From assembly GCA_045534575.1 (NCBI GenBank), contig JAZSJZ010000005.1, forward strand, positions 124,001-188,000: a stretch of DNA of 64,000 nucleotides, written 5' to 3'. Position 1 is the stretch's first letter. Every line of letters begins with the position of its first letter. A program made the translations under genes and the position numbers. Source of the DNA: UBA4636 sp045534575. Its GTDB lineage: Bacteria; Bacillota; Clostridia; Christensenellales; Borkfalkiaceae. This document shows, piece by piece, positions 38,466 through 46,935 of this stretch. The notes beneath the pieces are model-generated. The model was not told where the DNA came from and searched no databases. It saw only the letters and a list, made by a program, of their open reading frames with translations.

Positions 38466-39715
38466 AATTGACCTATAATAGTTGATAAAGATATTTCGGG
38501 TGAGGAAAACATGCTCAGTTGCTCGTATGAACCGCTTTTATCTGCAAGCGCTAAAAGATTTCTAACGGCTTCAATTTTTTCTTGCCCGAAGAATTTGCCG
38601 TTGCATGTGATAAAATGCACGGCTCGCTTTATTACCACTCGCATTTTTTGCAAGTCTTTAAAATCTAGTTTGCCATATTTTCTCGCTTGGCAAATTTTAT
38701 ATGCGCTTTTAAACCCAATGCCGGGAACTCTTATTAACTTTTCGGCTGGAGCGGTGTTAATCTCAACGGGGAAAAACCACGGATTTTTGAGCGCCCACGA
38801 ACATTTTGGGTCAACTTCCAAATCAAGATTTTCATCCTCGTTTAAAATTTCTTGCGATGAAAAACCATAAAACCGAAGTAGCCAATCGGCTTGATAAAGC
38901 CTATGCTCCCTTAAAAGCCCAACGGGCGTGGTTGGAAGAAGGCTAGACGAAAAATTGGTTGGAATATAAGACGAATAATAAACACGCTTTAGCTTATAGT
39001 TATTGTAAAGCCCTTCGGCAAGGCGAACGATGTGTCCGTCGGTTTCGGGCGACGCTCCAACTATCATTTGCGTGGTTTGCCCAGCTGGAAGAAACGTGCC
39101 GTTATGCTCTTTCTTTGCAATAATATATTCTTCCGCCATACTTCTCATCGGCGTTATTATGTTCTTTTTATTCTTTTGCGGTGCTAAAAGTTTAAGGCTT
39201 TTTTCAGTGGGAAGTTCAATGTTAAAACTAATTCTATCTACGTATTGCCCAGCCCGTTGCATCATCAATACGTCAGCCCCGGGTATGCCTTTTAAGTGAA
39301 TATATCCGTTAAACCCATAAAGTTTTCTAAGCCGAATAACAGTTTCGAGCAAAAGTTCCATCGTGTGGTTAGGGCTTTTATCAACGGCGGAAGATAAAAA
39401 CAGACCTTCAATATAGTTTCGCTTATAAAAACTCATAACAAGTTGACAAATCTCGTCGGGCGAGGCGGATGCTCGAGGCACATCGTTACTGCGCCGATTA
39501 ACGCAGTAAAGGCAATCGAAAACACACCTATTTGACAGCAAAATTTTAAGAAGCGAAACACATCTGCCGTCTTGAGTCCAGGAGTGGCAAATGCCTGCGT
39601 TAAAAGCGTTTCCAATTCCGCCAATAGTATTTTTTCTGTTCGAGCCAGAGGACGAGCAAGAAACGTCGTATCTGGCGCTCTCGGTCAAAATTTTTAGTCT
39701 TTTCTCATCAATCAT
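38462..39715 (-). CDS. Putative DNA modification/repair radical SAM protein (TIGR03916 type)
   Basis: 417 residues from ATG 39715, which has GGAG 6 nt upstream; the open frame extends 18 codons farther without a site. CVFDCLYC carries the iron-sulphur cluster in a C-x3-C-x2-C spacing. Ahead of it is the family's long conserved N-terminus (RYDVSCSSSG, GICHSWTQDGRCVSLLKIL). A helix-hairpin-helix DNA-binding motif (RVPGIGFKSAYKICQARKYG) follows near 330-350. The pair with the DUF4130 gene is widespread in Clostridia and other anaerobes. Its reaction is not known, and the HhH motif suggests a nucleic acid substrate. Confidence 0.88.
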   Translation of the reverse strand: MIDEKRLKILTESARYDVSCSSSGSNRKNTIGGIGNAFNAGICHSWTQDGRCVSLLKILLSNRCVFDCLYCVNRRSNDVPRASASPDEICQLVMSFYKRNYIEGLFLSSAVDKSPNHTMELLLETVIRLRKLYGFNGYIHLKGIPGADVLMMQRAGQYVDRISFNIELPTEKSLKLLAPQKNKKNIITPMRSMAEEYIIAKKEHNGTFLPAGQTTQMIVGASPETDGHIVRLAEGLYNNYKLKRVYYSSYIPTNFSSSLLPTTPVGLLREHRLYQADWLLRFYGFSSQEILNEDENLDLEVDPKCSWALKNPWFFPVEINTAPAEKLIRVPGIGFKSAYKICQARKYGKLDFKDLQKMRVVIKRAVHFITCNGKFFGQEKIEAVRNLLALADKSGSYEQLSMFSSPEISLSTIIGQL

Positions 39716-39915
39716 AAAAAACTCCAAATCCTTTTTTATCATTATATATGATAATAAGGTCAAAGTCAAACAAATGTTCTAATTTGATTTTGGAAATTTT
39801 TTACAATTTGAAAAAATTGAAAGCGCAAAATTTTTAAAAATTGCAAAAACAGCAACATATTGATAAAAAATATGGTAAAAATAGCATATATAGATAAAAA
39901 ATGTTAAATTTAATA

Positions 39916-39944
39916 TTGACTTTAATTTTATTTAATGGTAAAAT
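39916..39944 (+). promoter_or_regulatory. Candidate promoter of pepP-efp
   Basis: TTGACT (39916-39921), 17 nt and TAAAAT (39939-39944). It overlaps an in-frame ATG at 39935, so translation must begin later, at 39962. Confidence 0.5.
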
Positions 39945-39961
39945 TAACAAAGGTATTGAAA

Positions 39962-40987
39962 ATGTTGCGAGAAAATGCAGTTTATTTAATAACTAATAGC
40001 GCCCAAAGGTTTTATTTTACCCATTTTTATAGCACCGAAGGTTTTGTTATAATAAATGGTGAAAATAAGTTTTTCGTTGTCGATTCAAGGTATTATTTTT
40101 CTGCCGTGAAGAAAGTAAAAAACGGCTTTAAGGTGATAAACGGCGGTTTTGAAAAAACTCTTGAAATTTTGAAAAGTTTTTCAAAAAAAGAACTACTTGT
40201 AAGTTATGAAAAAACCTCTTTAAAGCTTGCTAAGCTTTTAGAAGGCGAGGGCTTTTGCCTTAGCGATTGCGACGAAGATTTAAAGGCTTTACGAAGGGTT
40301 AAAAGCAACCAAGAAATAAGGCTTATTAAAAAGGCGTGCCAAATAACTGAAACTGCACTAAAAAGGGTAATTCCTCTAATTAAAGAGGGCGTGAAAGAAG
40401 TTGAAATTGCAAAGGAGCTTGAACGGCAGTTTAAGGCTTTGGGTGCGGAAGGTCCTTCATTTGAAACAATCGTTGCCTTTTCGAAAAACTCGGCAATACC
40501 TCATCATAAAACTTCAAATAAGAGGCTAGAGAAAAATTCGGCTGTTTTAATTGACTTTGGTTGTTTGTATAAAGGCTACGTAGCCGATATGACAAGAACT
40601 TTCTATTTTGGAGAGCCGTCAAAAGAGTTTAAGTCCGCCTATAAGTCGGTTATCAAGGCTTTTTCTAAAGCAGAAGAGGGCATAACGGCGGGGCTTGAAG
40701 CAAAAAAAGCAGACGAGATTGCAAGAAAATCTTTTGAAGAAGACGGGTTTGAAAAGTTCTTTACTCACTCGCTAGGGCACGGGGTAGGCGTTGAAATTCA
40801 CGAAGCGCCAACGCTATCAAAAAGGTCAAATGAAGTTTTAGAAAACAATCAAGTTTTCACCATTGAGCCGGGGCTTTACTTTAACGATAAGTTTGGCATA
40901 AGGGTTGAAAACACCGTTGTTTTAGAAAACGGCAAAGTTAAGAGTTTGATTAAAACGAGCAAAAAACTCGTAGTAATAAAGCCGTAA
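39962..40987 (+). CDS. pepP: Xaa-Pro aminopeptidase (M24 family)
   Basis: 341 residues from ATG 39962, with AAAGG at 39949-39953; an upstream ATG (39935) falls inside the promoter. A creatinase-like N-terminal domain precedes the pita-bread fold with metal ligands in VLIDFGCLYKGYVADMTRTF (two Asp), SLGHGVGVEIHEAP (His), FTIEPGLYF (Glu) and VENTVV (Glu). It removes N-terminal residues next to proline. Clostridial genomes commonly place this gene directly before efp, as here (43 bases). Codons near 40640 carry a repeat-like stretch. Confidence 0.93.
   Translation: MLRENAVYLITNSAQRFYFTHFYSTEGFVIINGENKFFVVDSRYYFSAVKKVKNGFKVINGGFEKTLEILKSFSKKELLVSYEKTSLKLAKLLEGEGFCLSDCDEDLKALRRVKSNQEIRLIKKACQITETALKRVIPLIKEGVKEVEIAKELERQFKALGAEGPSFETIVAFSKNSAIPHHKTSNKRLEKNSAVLIDFGCLYKGYVADMTRTFYFGEPSKEFKSAYKSVIKAFSKAEEGITAGLEAKKADEIARKSFEEDGFEKFFTHSLGHGVGVEIHEAPTLSKRSNEVLENNQVFTIEPGLYFNDKFGIRVENTVVLENGKVKSLIKTSKKLVVIKP
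40635..40659 (+). repeat. Dispersed palindrome-like copy inside pepP
   Basis: CCGCCTATAAGTCGGTTATC and then AAGGC. It shares CCGCCTATAAGTCG with the leuS/SGNH terminator and encodes SAYKSVIKAF. Confidence 0.5.
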
Positions 40988-41029
40988 GGCAAAAGCAAAA
41001 AAATTTATTTCACATATAGGAGAATTTTT

Positions 41030-41590
41030 ATGGTTCAAGCAGGCGATTTTAGAAAGGGTGTTACTATCGAATACGAAGGCAATATCTATACGGTAGTAGA
41101 ATTCCAACACGTAAAACCTGGTAAAGGTGCAGCGTTCGTAAGAACGAAACTTAAAAACGTTGTAACTGGTGCGGTTTTAGAAAAAACTTTCAACCCAACT
41201 GAAAAGGTTGAAAATGCAGTTATCGAAACTAAGAAAATGCAATATTCTTATAATGATGACGGTCTTTACTATTTTATGGATGAAGACTTCAATCTCGTTC
41301 CATTAAACTACGACCAAGTTGAAGACGCTTTGGCATACATTAAGGAAAACGACTTCGTTATGGTTAAGTTCTACAAGGGCGTTGCTTTCTCAGTTGAATG
41401 TGAAAACTTCGTTGAACTTTTAGTTGTTGAATCTGAACCAGGCGTTGCTGGCAACACTGCTACAAACGCAACTAAGAACGCTAAACTTGAAACGGGCATC
41501 AACATCCAAGTTCCAATGTTCGTTAACGAAGGTGACGTTATTAGAATTGACACTAGAACCGGTGAATACATGGAGCGTGTTAAAAAGTAA
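41030..41590 (+). CDS. efp: Translation elongation factor P
   Basis: 186 residues in three beta-barrel domains. KPGKGAAFVRTKLKNV around 29-44 holds the loop whose tip Lys (KPGKG) contacts the peptidyl-tRNA. The central MQYSYNDDGLYYFMDEDF and C-terminal ETGINIQVPMFVNEGDVIRIDTRTGEY are the EF-P signatures. EF-P relieves stalling at polyproline. AGGAGAATTTTT precedes ATG. It is second in the pepP-efp operon. Confidence 0.97.
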   Translation: MVQAGDFRKGVTIEYEGNIYTVVEFQHVKPGKGAAFVRTKLKNVVTGAVLEKTFNPTEKVENAVIETKKMQYSYNDDGLYYFMDEDFNLVPLNYDQVEDALAYIKENDFVMVKFYKGVAFSVECENFVELLVVESEPGVAGNTATNATKNAKLETGINIQVPMFVNEGDVIRIDTRTGEYMERVKK

Positions 41591-41598
41591 TTTCTTCG

Positions 41599-41636
41599 GC
41601 CCGACGTTTTTCGTTGGGTCGATTTTTTATTTTTTA
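41599..41636 (+). terminator. Intrinsic terminator after efp
   Basis: CCCGACG (41600-41606) pairs with CGTTGGG (41612-41618, one G-T wobble) across a TTTTT loop. TCGATTTTTT and a second T run follow. Confidence 0.85.
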
Positions 41637-41707
41637 AAAAATGTGAATTTAAACGGCGAAGAAAGGGCAAAATTTTAGCCAAAAATTAATCTTAAAAAGG
41701 TGTTAAT

Positions 41708-42415
41708 ATGAAGATTGCGTTAGTAACAGGCGGGGCAAAGGGAATAGGTAAAGCCATCTCGAAAGAACTCAATAAGTTGGGCTATAAGGTGGTTATCAAC
41801 TATTTTTCGTCAAAATTCGAGGCTGAAAATTTGGCAAAAGAAATAAAAGGCGTTGCAATAAAATGTGACGTTAAAAACTATGAAGAAGTTTTAAAAATGT
41901 TTGACGAAATTAACAAAAGTTTAGGCAAGGTTGAACTTTTGGTAAATAACGCGGGCGTATGCTTAAAGCAAAACGTAATTTCAAGCGTTACGGAAGAAGA
42001 ATTTAACGAAGTGTTTAACACAAACGTAAAAGGCGCGTTCAACTGCTCTAAGCGTGCCGTTAGCGATATGCTTTTTTTAGGCTACGGCAAAATTATAAAC
42101 GTTTCTTCAATTTGGGGTGATGTTGGTGCTTCGTGCGAGGTTGTTTACTCTGCTTCAAAGGGTGCAATCAATGCAATGACCAAGGCTTTAGCAAAAGAAC
42201 TAGCCCCGTCAAACATAACGGTCAACGCAGTAGCGCCGGGCTTTATTGAAACTGATATGAATAAGCACTTATCAAAAGAAGAGGTTGAACTTTTTTGTGA
42301 AAATATCGCTCTTTCAAGAGTTGGAAAGCCTCAAGACGTTGCAAAAGCCGTTGCCTATTTGGTAAATGCCGACTACGTAACGGGTGAAATTTTAAAAGTT
42401 GACGGGGGTTTTTAG
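41708..42415 (+). CDS. Short-chain dehydrogenase, 3-oxoacyl-ACP reductase-like
   Basis: 235 residues, a classical SDR. The cofactor motif TGGAKGIG is at 8-15, with NNAG(V) in the middle, catalytic Ser in INVSSIWGD, YSASK (Tyr/Lys), PGFIETDM and a final GEILKVDGGF. FabG reduces 3-oxoacyl-ACP in fatty acid synthesis, but no other fab gene is adjacent, so it could be a FabG paralogue such as YmfI with another substrate. AAAGGTG precedes ATG. Confidence 0.85.
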   Translation: MKIALVTGGAKGIGKAISKELNKLGYKVVINYFSSKFEAENLAKEIKGVAIKCDVKNYEEVLKMFDEINKSLGKVELLVNNAGVCLKQNVISSVTEEEFNEVFNTNVKGAFNCSKRAVSDMLFLGYGKIINVSSIWGDVGASCEVVYSASKGAINAMTKALAKELAPSNITVNAVAPGFIETDMNKHLSKEEVELFCENIALSRVGKPQDVAKAVAYLVNADYVTGEILKVDGGF

Positions 42416-42495
42416 TCGAAAAATATCGTTTTTTTTGCAAAAACTTTGTTTTTGAAAAAAAGTTGTGAAAATTTACATAAATTTACAAAAAAGTC

Positions 42496-42523
42496 TTGAA
42501 ATTTATTTATTTTAAGTTATAAT
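42496..42523 (+). promoter_or_regulatory. Promoter of the glycogen operon
   Basis: TTGAAA (42496-42501), 16 nt and a perfect TATAAT (42518-42523). Transcription would start near 42530, just before the leader hairpin. Confidence 0.65.
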
Positions 42524-42538
42524 ATATATATTAAAAGA

Positions 42539-42581
42539 GCGCAAAGTTCACAAACAACTGAATTTTGTGCTTTTATTTTTT
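42539..42581 (+). promoter_or_regulatory. Terminator-like hairpin in the glgB leader (possible attenuator)
   Basis: GCGCAAAGTTC (42539-42549) can pair with GAATTTTGTGC (42560-42570) over 11 bp with two G-T wobbles and a 10-nt loop. It is followed by TTTTATTTTTT. It lies between the promoter and the glgB Shine-Dalgarno, where an intrinsic terminator would act as an attenuator. Confidence 0.6.
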
Positions 42582-42593
42582 AAAGGGGGCGCT

Positions 42594-44459
42594 ATGAACG
42601 ATTTACCTATCTATCTTTTTCATCAAGGCACGAACTACCACGCGCAAGATTTTTTAGGCTCGCACAAAACTCAAATAGACGGTGAATCGGCTATAGTTTT
42701 TAGAGTGTGGGCTCCAAATGCAAAAGAAGTATCCGTTGTTGGCGATTTTAACGATTGGAAAGTAGGGGCTAATCCTATGACCAAAATCAGCGTTCAAGGC
42801 GTATGGGAAACAACCGTAAAAGGGCTTAAAAATTTCGACGCTTACAAATACGCAATCACTAACCAAAGAACGATTCTAAAGGCTGACCCTTTTGCTTTCC
42901 ACTTTGAAACAGCGCCAAAAACCGCCTCGAAAATTTATGATTTATCGGGCTACAAATGGCGCTCGGTTGATTACGATAAAAAGAAACAAAAATATAATCC
43001 ATACACTTCGCCAATTAATATTTACGAAGTAAATCTTCTATCTTGGAAAAGGGAAGAAAACGGCGATTATTATTCCTACCGCAAACTTGCAGAAGAACTT
43101 GTGCCTTACGTAAAGGAAATGGGCTATACCCACGTTGAGTTTATGCCTATTACCGAATTTCCGTTTGACGGGTCTTGGGGGTATCAAGTAACGGGGTATT
43201 TCGGCGTTACCTCAAGGCTAGGCACGCCTCACGATTTTATGCGCTTAATTGACGAGTTCCACCTAGCGGGAATTGGCGTTATTCTCGATTGGGTTCCGGC
43301 ACATTTTCCAAAGGACGAGTATGGGTTTTATGAGTTTGACGGAACTTGCCAATTTGAAGACTCTAACCCTTATAGAATGGAGCATAAAAATTGGGGCACT
43401 AGAATTTTCGATCACGGCAAAACCGAAGTTCAGTCGTTTTTAATATCGTCGGCGTTATTTTTCTTTGAAAAATACAAGATTGACGGTTTAAGAGTTGATG
43501 CAGTTGCTTCAATGCTCTATCTTGATTACGAGAGAGATGATGGAACGTGGCAACCAAACAACCTTGGCACGAACATTAATTTAGAGTCGGTAGCGTTCTT
43601 TAAGAAGTTAAACAGCGTTATATTTTCAAAATTTCCAAACGCTTTAATGATAGCAGAAGAGTCAACGGCGTTTCCGCTAGTTACCGCGCCCGTTGATAAA
43701 GGCGGGCTTGGTTTTAACTTCAAGTGGAATATGGGCTGGATGAACGATACCATTTCATATATCAATAGAACGCCAATCGATAGAGGGTATAACCACAACG
43801 AGTTAACGTTCTCTATGACCTACGCTTTTTCGGAAAATTACGTTCTTCCTATCTCGCACGACGAGGTTGTTCACGGCAAAGGCTCGCTCATCAATAAATG
43901 CCCGCTAGACTATAACGAAAAGTTCGATTCGTTGCGTGCGTTTGCGGGTTATATGATGGCTCATCCGGGTAAAAAATTGCTGTTTATGGGGCAAGAGTTT
44001 GGTCAGTTTAAAGAGTGGGCTTATAAAGAAGGCTTGGAATTTTTCTTGCTAGACTATCAAAAGCACGCTTGCACCAAGCGGTTTTTTACCGATTTAAACC
44101 GATTTTATCGTGAGCACGATGCTCTCTATTCTATTGAGCGTTCGTGGGAAGGTTTTGAGTGGGCTGTTCCAGACGATAAGTATAACAACGTTATAGCGTT
44201 TGAAAGAAAAGGTCTATCAGGCGAAGAAATCATTGCCGTTATCAACTTTTCGGGCATAACGCACCGAGATTATAAAATCGGCGTTGACGGATTAACTTAC
44301 GAACTTGCCTTTTCTTCCGACGATAAGCTCTACGGCGGAAAGGGGCGGTTTAGAAAGAAGATTTTCAGTTCCATAAAGCGTTCGTCGCACAACAAAAAAA
44401 GAGCGTTAAAAGTTGATATTCAGCCTTTCTCGTTCATATATTTCATAAGGCAAAAATAA
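42594..44459 (+). CDS. glgB: 1,4-alpha-glucan branching enzyme
   Basis: 621 residues from ATG 42594 (MNDLPIYLF), with AAAGGGGG just upstream. An N-terminal CBM48 (FRVWAPNAKEVSVVGDFNDW) is followed by a GH13 barrel with IDGLRVDAVASMLYLDY (nucleophile Asp), IAEEST (acid Glu), LPISHDEVVHGKGSL (stabilising Asp) and a C-terminal beta domain. It introduces alpha-1,6 branches into glycogen. It is first in a glgB-C-D-A-P operon. Expression may be governed by the leader hairpin. Confidence 0.96.
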   Translation: MNDLPIYLFHQGTNYHAQDFLGSHKTQIDGESAIVFRVWAPNAKEVSVVGDFNDWKVGANPMTKISVQGVWETTVKGLKNFDAYKYAITNQRTILKADPFAFHFETAPKTASKIYDLSGYKWRSVDYDKKKQKYNPYTSPINIYEVNLLSWKREENGDYYSYRKLAEELVPYVKEMGYTHVEFMPITEFPFDGSWGYQVTGYFGVTSRLGTPHDFMRLIDEFHLAGIGVILDWVPAHFPKDEYGFYEFDGTCQFEDSNPYRMEHKNWGTRIFDHGKTEVQSFLISSALFFFEKYKIDGLRVDAVASMLYLDYERDDGTWQPNNLGTNINLESVAFFKKLNSVIFSKFPNALMIAEESTAFPLVTAPVDKGGLGFNFKWNMGWMNDTISYINRTPIDRGYNHNELTFSMTYAFSENYVLPISHDEVVHGKGSLINKCPLDYNEKFDSLRAFAGYMMAHPGKKLLFMGQEFGQFKEWAYKEGLEFFLLDYQKHACTKRFFTDLNRFYREHDALYSIERSWEGFEWAVPDDKYNNVIAFERKGLSGEEIIAVINFSGITHRDYKIGVDGLTYELAFSSDDKLYGGKGRFRKKIFSSIKRSSHNKKRALKVDIQPFSFIYFIRQK

Positions 44460-44544
44460 GTTCAAAAAACTTAGCAAAAAGGTTAAAAAACTCAGCAAAA
44501 ATACAAATTTAAAATAATAAAACAATTTTAAAGAGAGGTTCAAT

Positions 44545-45732
44545 ATGGCACGAAGAAAAGAATGCGTTGCGATGTTACTCGCAGGTGGTCAAGGCAGTAG
44601 GCTCTTTGCTTTGACAAGTAAAATGGCAAAACCAGCGGTTACCTTTGGCGGAAAGTATCGTATTATCGACTTTCCACTTTCAAACTGCGTAAATTCCGAT
44701 ATTGACACCGTAGGCGTATTAACGCAATACCAACCACTTCTGCTTAATGAATATATCGGCAACGGTCAACCATGGGATCTTGATAGGTCGTTTGGTGGCG
44801 TGCATATTTTGTCGCCATATCAAGCAAAAACGGGAAGTGCGTGGTATAAAGGCACGGCAAACGCCATTTATCAAAACCTTTCTTTTATAAAAATGTATGA
44901 CCCGCAATACGTTCTAATTTTGTCGGGCGACCACATTTACAAAATGGACTATGCTAAAATGCTTTTAGAGCATAAAAGGCAAGGCGCAGATTGCACAATT
45001 GCCGCTATCAACGTGCCTATTGAAGAGGCTTCTCGCTTTGGTATTTTGAACACCAACGAAGATGGCTCTATTTACGAATTTGAAGAAAAGCCTAAAAAGC
45101 CAAAGAGCACGCTCGCTTCTATGGGTATTTATATTTTCACGGCTGAAAAACTTTATAAATATTTAGAACTTGACGAAAACAACGAAAATTCTTCTAAAGA
45201 CTTTGGTAAAGACGTTTTGCCTGCAATGTTAAACGCTGGCGAAAAGATGTGTGCTTATAGTTTCGAGGGCTATTGGAAAGACGTTGGAACAATCGACTCT
45301 TTATACGACGCTAATATGGATTTACTTGGCGCAAACCCTGAGTTTGATATTACCGACACTACTTGGAGACTTCACTCCCGCCACCCTATCGCTCCGCCAC
45401 ATTTCATTGGTGAAAAGGGAAGGGTTATCAATAGTTTGGTTTCTTTAGGTTGCCAAATCGAAGGCGAGGTAGAAAACAGCATTTTGTCAAACAACGTTAT
45501 CGTAAAGAAGGGCGCTGTTGTTAAGAATAGTATTATCTTTAACGACGCCGTTATTGAAGAAGGCTCGGTTATAGAAACGGCTATCATTGACGAAAACGTT
45601 AAGATAGGTAAAAACGCAAAGGTCGGCAAACTTTTCAAAGACGACGAAAAAAGGCTCATCACCGTTGTTGGTCGTGATTATAAACTTAGCGATAAGGGCG
45701 TTATCAAGCCCGGCGAAATCGTAGAAATTTAA
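44545..45732 (+). CDS. glgC: Glucose-1-phosphate adenylyltransferase GlgC
   Basis: 395 residues. Nucleotidyltransferase motif AGGQGSRLFALTSKMAKPAV and GGKYRIIDFPLSNC at the start, then the sugar-binding EFEEKPKKPKST and YWKDVGTIDSLY. A left-handed beta-helix C-terminus follows (SLGCQIEGEVENSILSNNV). It makes ADP-glucose, the first committed step of glycogen synthesis. It pairs with GlgD directly downstream (13-base gap), as in Bacillota where the two form a hetero-oligomer. AGAGAGG precedes the ATG. Confidence 0.96.
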   Translation: MARRKECVAMLLAGGQGSRLFALTSKMAKPAVTFGGKYRIIDFPLSNCVNSDIDTVGVLTQYQPLLLNEYIGNGQPWDLDRSFGGVHILSPYQAKTGSAWYKGTANAIYQNLSFIKMYDPQYVLILSGDHIYKMDYAKMLLEHKRQGADCTIAAINVPIEEASRFGILNTNEDGSIYEFEEKPKKPKSTLASMGIYIFTAEKLYKYLELDENNENSSKDFGKDVLPAMLNAGEKMCAYSFEGYWKDVGTIDSLYDANMDLLGANPEFDITDTTWRLHSRHPIAPPHFIGEKGRVINSLVSLGCQIEGEVENSILSNNVIVKKGAVVKNSIIFNDAVIEEGSVIETAIIDENVKIGKNAKVGKLFKDDEKRLITVVGRDYKLSDKGVIKPGEIVEI

Positions 45733-45745
45733 GGAGGAATAGAAT

Positions 45746-46858
45746 ATGAACGCATTGGGTATTATTTTTTCAAACATCCACGATAATAACGTTCCAGAAC
45801 TTACCGCTCACAGAACTATGGCGGCTATTCCTTTTTGCGGAAGATATCGTCTTATAGACTTTCCGCTATCGAGCATGGTAAACTCGGGCGTAACGCACGT
45901 TGGCGTTGTAACAAAGAGTAACTATCGCTCGCTTATGGATCACGTTGGAAGCGGTAAAGAGTGGGATTTAGCCCGTCGCAACGGCGGTTTCGTGTTGTTG
46001 CCTCCTTTTGGCGAACAAAACAATAACACGCTCTATAACACAAGGCTCGAAGCATTAAAGAACATTTTAGGCTTTATTATGAGATGCAAGGAAGAATACG
46101 TCGTTATGACCGACTCTAACTCGGTTTATTCTATCGACTATTCTAAAATGCTAGAATTTCACGAATCTAAAATGGCAGATATCACTATGCTTTACGTTAA
46201 TAAAGACAGCAAGCAAATCGCTGGTTCTAATCACGTAATTTTCAAAACCGATGAAGATAGCCGTGTGGTTGATATGATGCTTGACCCTAAAATGACGGGA
46301 AAGGTAAAGCTTTATGGCGACGTTCTAATCATCAAGCGTTCGCTTTTGATAAACTTTGTTAGCGACGCTATTTCTCGTGGCAAAACCCACTTCTTAGCTG
46401 ATATTTTAATGAAAAATATCAAGCGTTATAAGATTATGGGCTATAAGCACGAAGGCTACTTTGAAGAGATTTCTTCGCTTAAGCGTTACTATGAGGTAAC
46501 GTTAGAGCTTATCAAGCCTGAGGTGTATCAAAAGCTTTTCGGCGAAAGCCAAATCTATACTAAGATTAAAGACTCAGCTCCAACCGTTTACGGCGCAAAC
46601 GCAATAGTTAAAAACTCGCTCATTGCAGACGGTTGCGTTATCGAGGGCGAGGTTTATAACAGCGTGCTTTCTCGTGGCGTAAAGGTAGGCAGAGGCACGG
46701 TTATAAAAGATAGTATTATTATGAAAAACACGATAACGGGCGAGAATGTTGTTCTCAACTCAATTATCACTGATAAGAGCGTTGTCGTTAGAGATAAAAC
46801 CGTTCTATCGGGTGCAAAATCACATCCGTTCTACGTTCCTAAAGAAAACATTATTTAA
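45746..46858 (+). CDS. glgD: GlgD, regulatory-type ADP-glucose pyrophosphorylase subunit
   Basis: 370 residues, homologous to GlgC. The catalytic glycine-rich loop is replaced by GIIFSNIHDNNVPELTAHRTMAAIPFCGRY, split around the altered loop. RLIDFPLSSMVNSG and the C-terminal beta-helix (YGANAIVKNSLIADGCVIEGEV) remain. GlgD is largely non-catalytic and tunes GlgC activity in the GlgCD complex. AAGGAGGAA lies before ATG 45746. Confidence 0.95.
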   Translation: MNALGIIFSNIHDNNVPELTAHRTMAAIPFCGRYRLIDFPLSSMVNSGVTHVGVVTKSNYRSLMDHVGSGKEWDLARRNGGFVLLPPFGEQNNNTLYNTRLEALKNILGFIMRCKEEYVVMTDSNSVYSIDYSKMLEFHESKMADITMLYVNKDSKQIAGSNHVIFKTDEDSRVVDMMLDPKMTGKVKLYGDVLIIKRSLLINFVSDAISRGKTHFLADILMKNIKRYKIMGYKHEGYFEEISSLKRYYEVTLELIKPEVYQKLFGESQIYTKIKDSAPTVYGANAIVKNSLIADGCVIEGEVYNSVLSRGVKVGRGTVIKDSIIMKNTITGENVVLNSIITDKSVVVRDKTVLSGAKSHPFYVPKENII

Positions 46859-46861
46859 TTA

Positions 46862-46907
46862 AGATAAACTAAAGTTAAAATTTAATCGAGATAAACTAAA
46901 GTTAAAA
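46862..46907 (+). repeat. 19-bp direct repeat between glgD and glgA
   Basis: AGATAAACTAAAGTTAAAA occurs at 46862-46880 and again at 46889-46907 (period 27). A related AAACTAAAGTTG lies just before the GH13 gene at about 51019. Confidence 0.8.
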
Positions 46908-46935
46908 AAATTGAAAGTTTATAGGAGATGAAATT

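Noticed and set aside
41765..41800. Repeat-like GGCTATAAGGTGGTTATC in the fabG-like gene
   Set aside because: It encodes the conserved LGYKVVINY segment of SDR enzymes, and the repeat match is short and partial.
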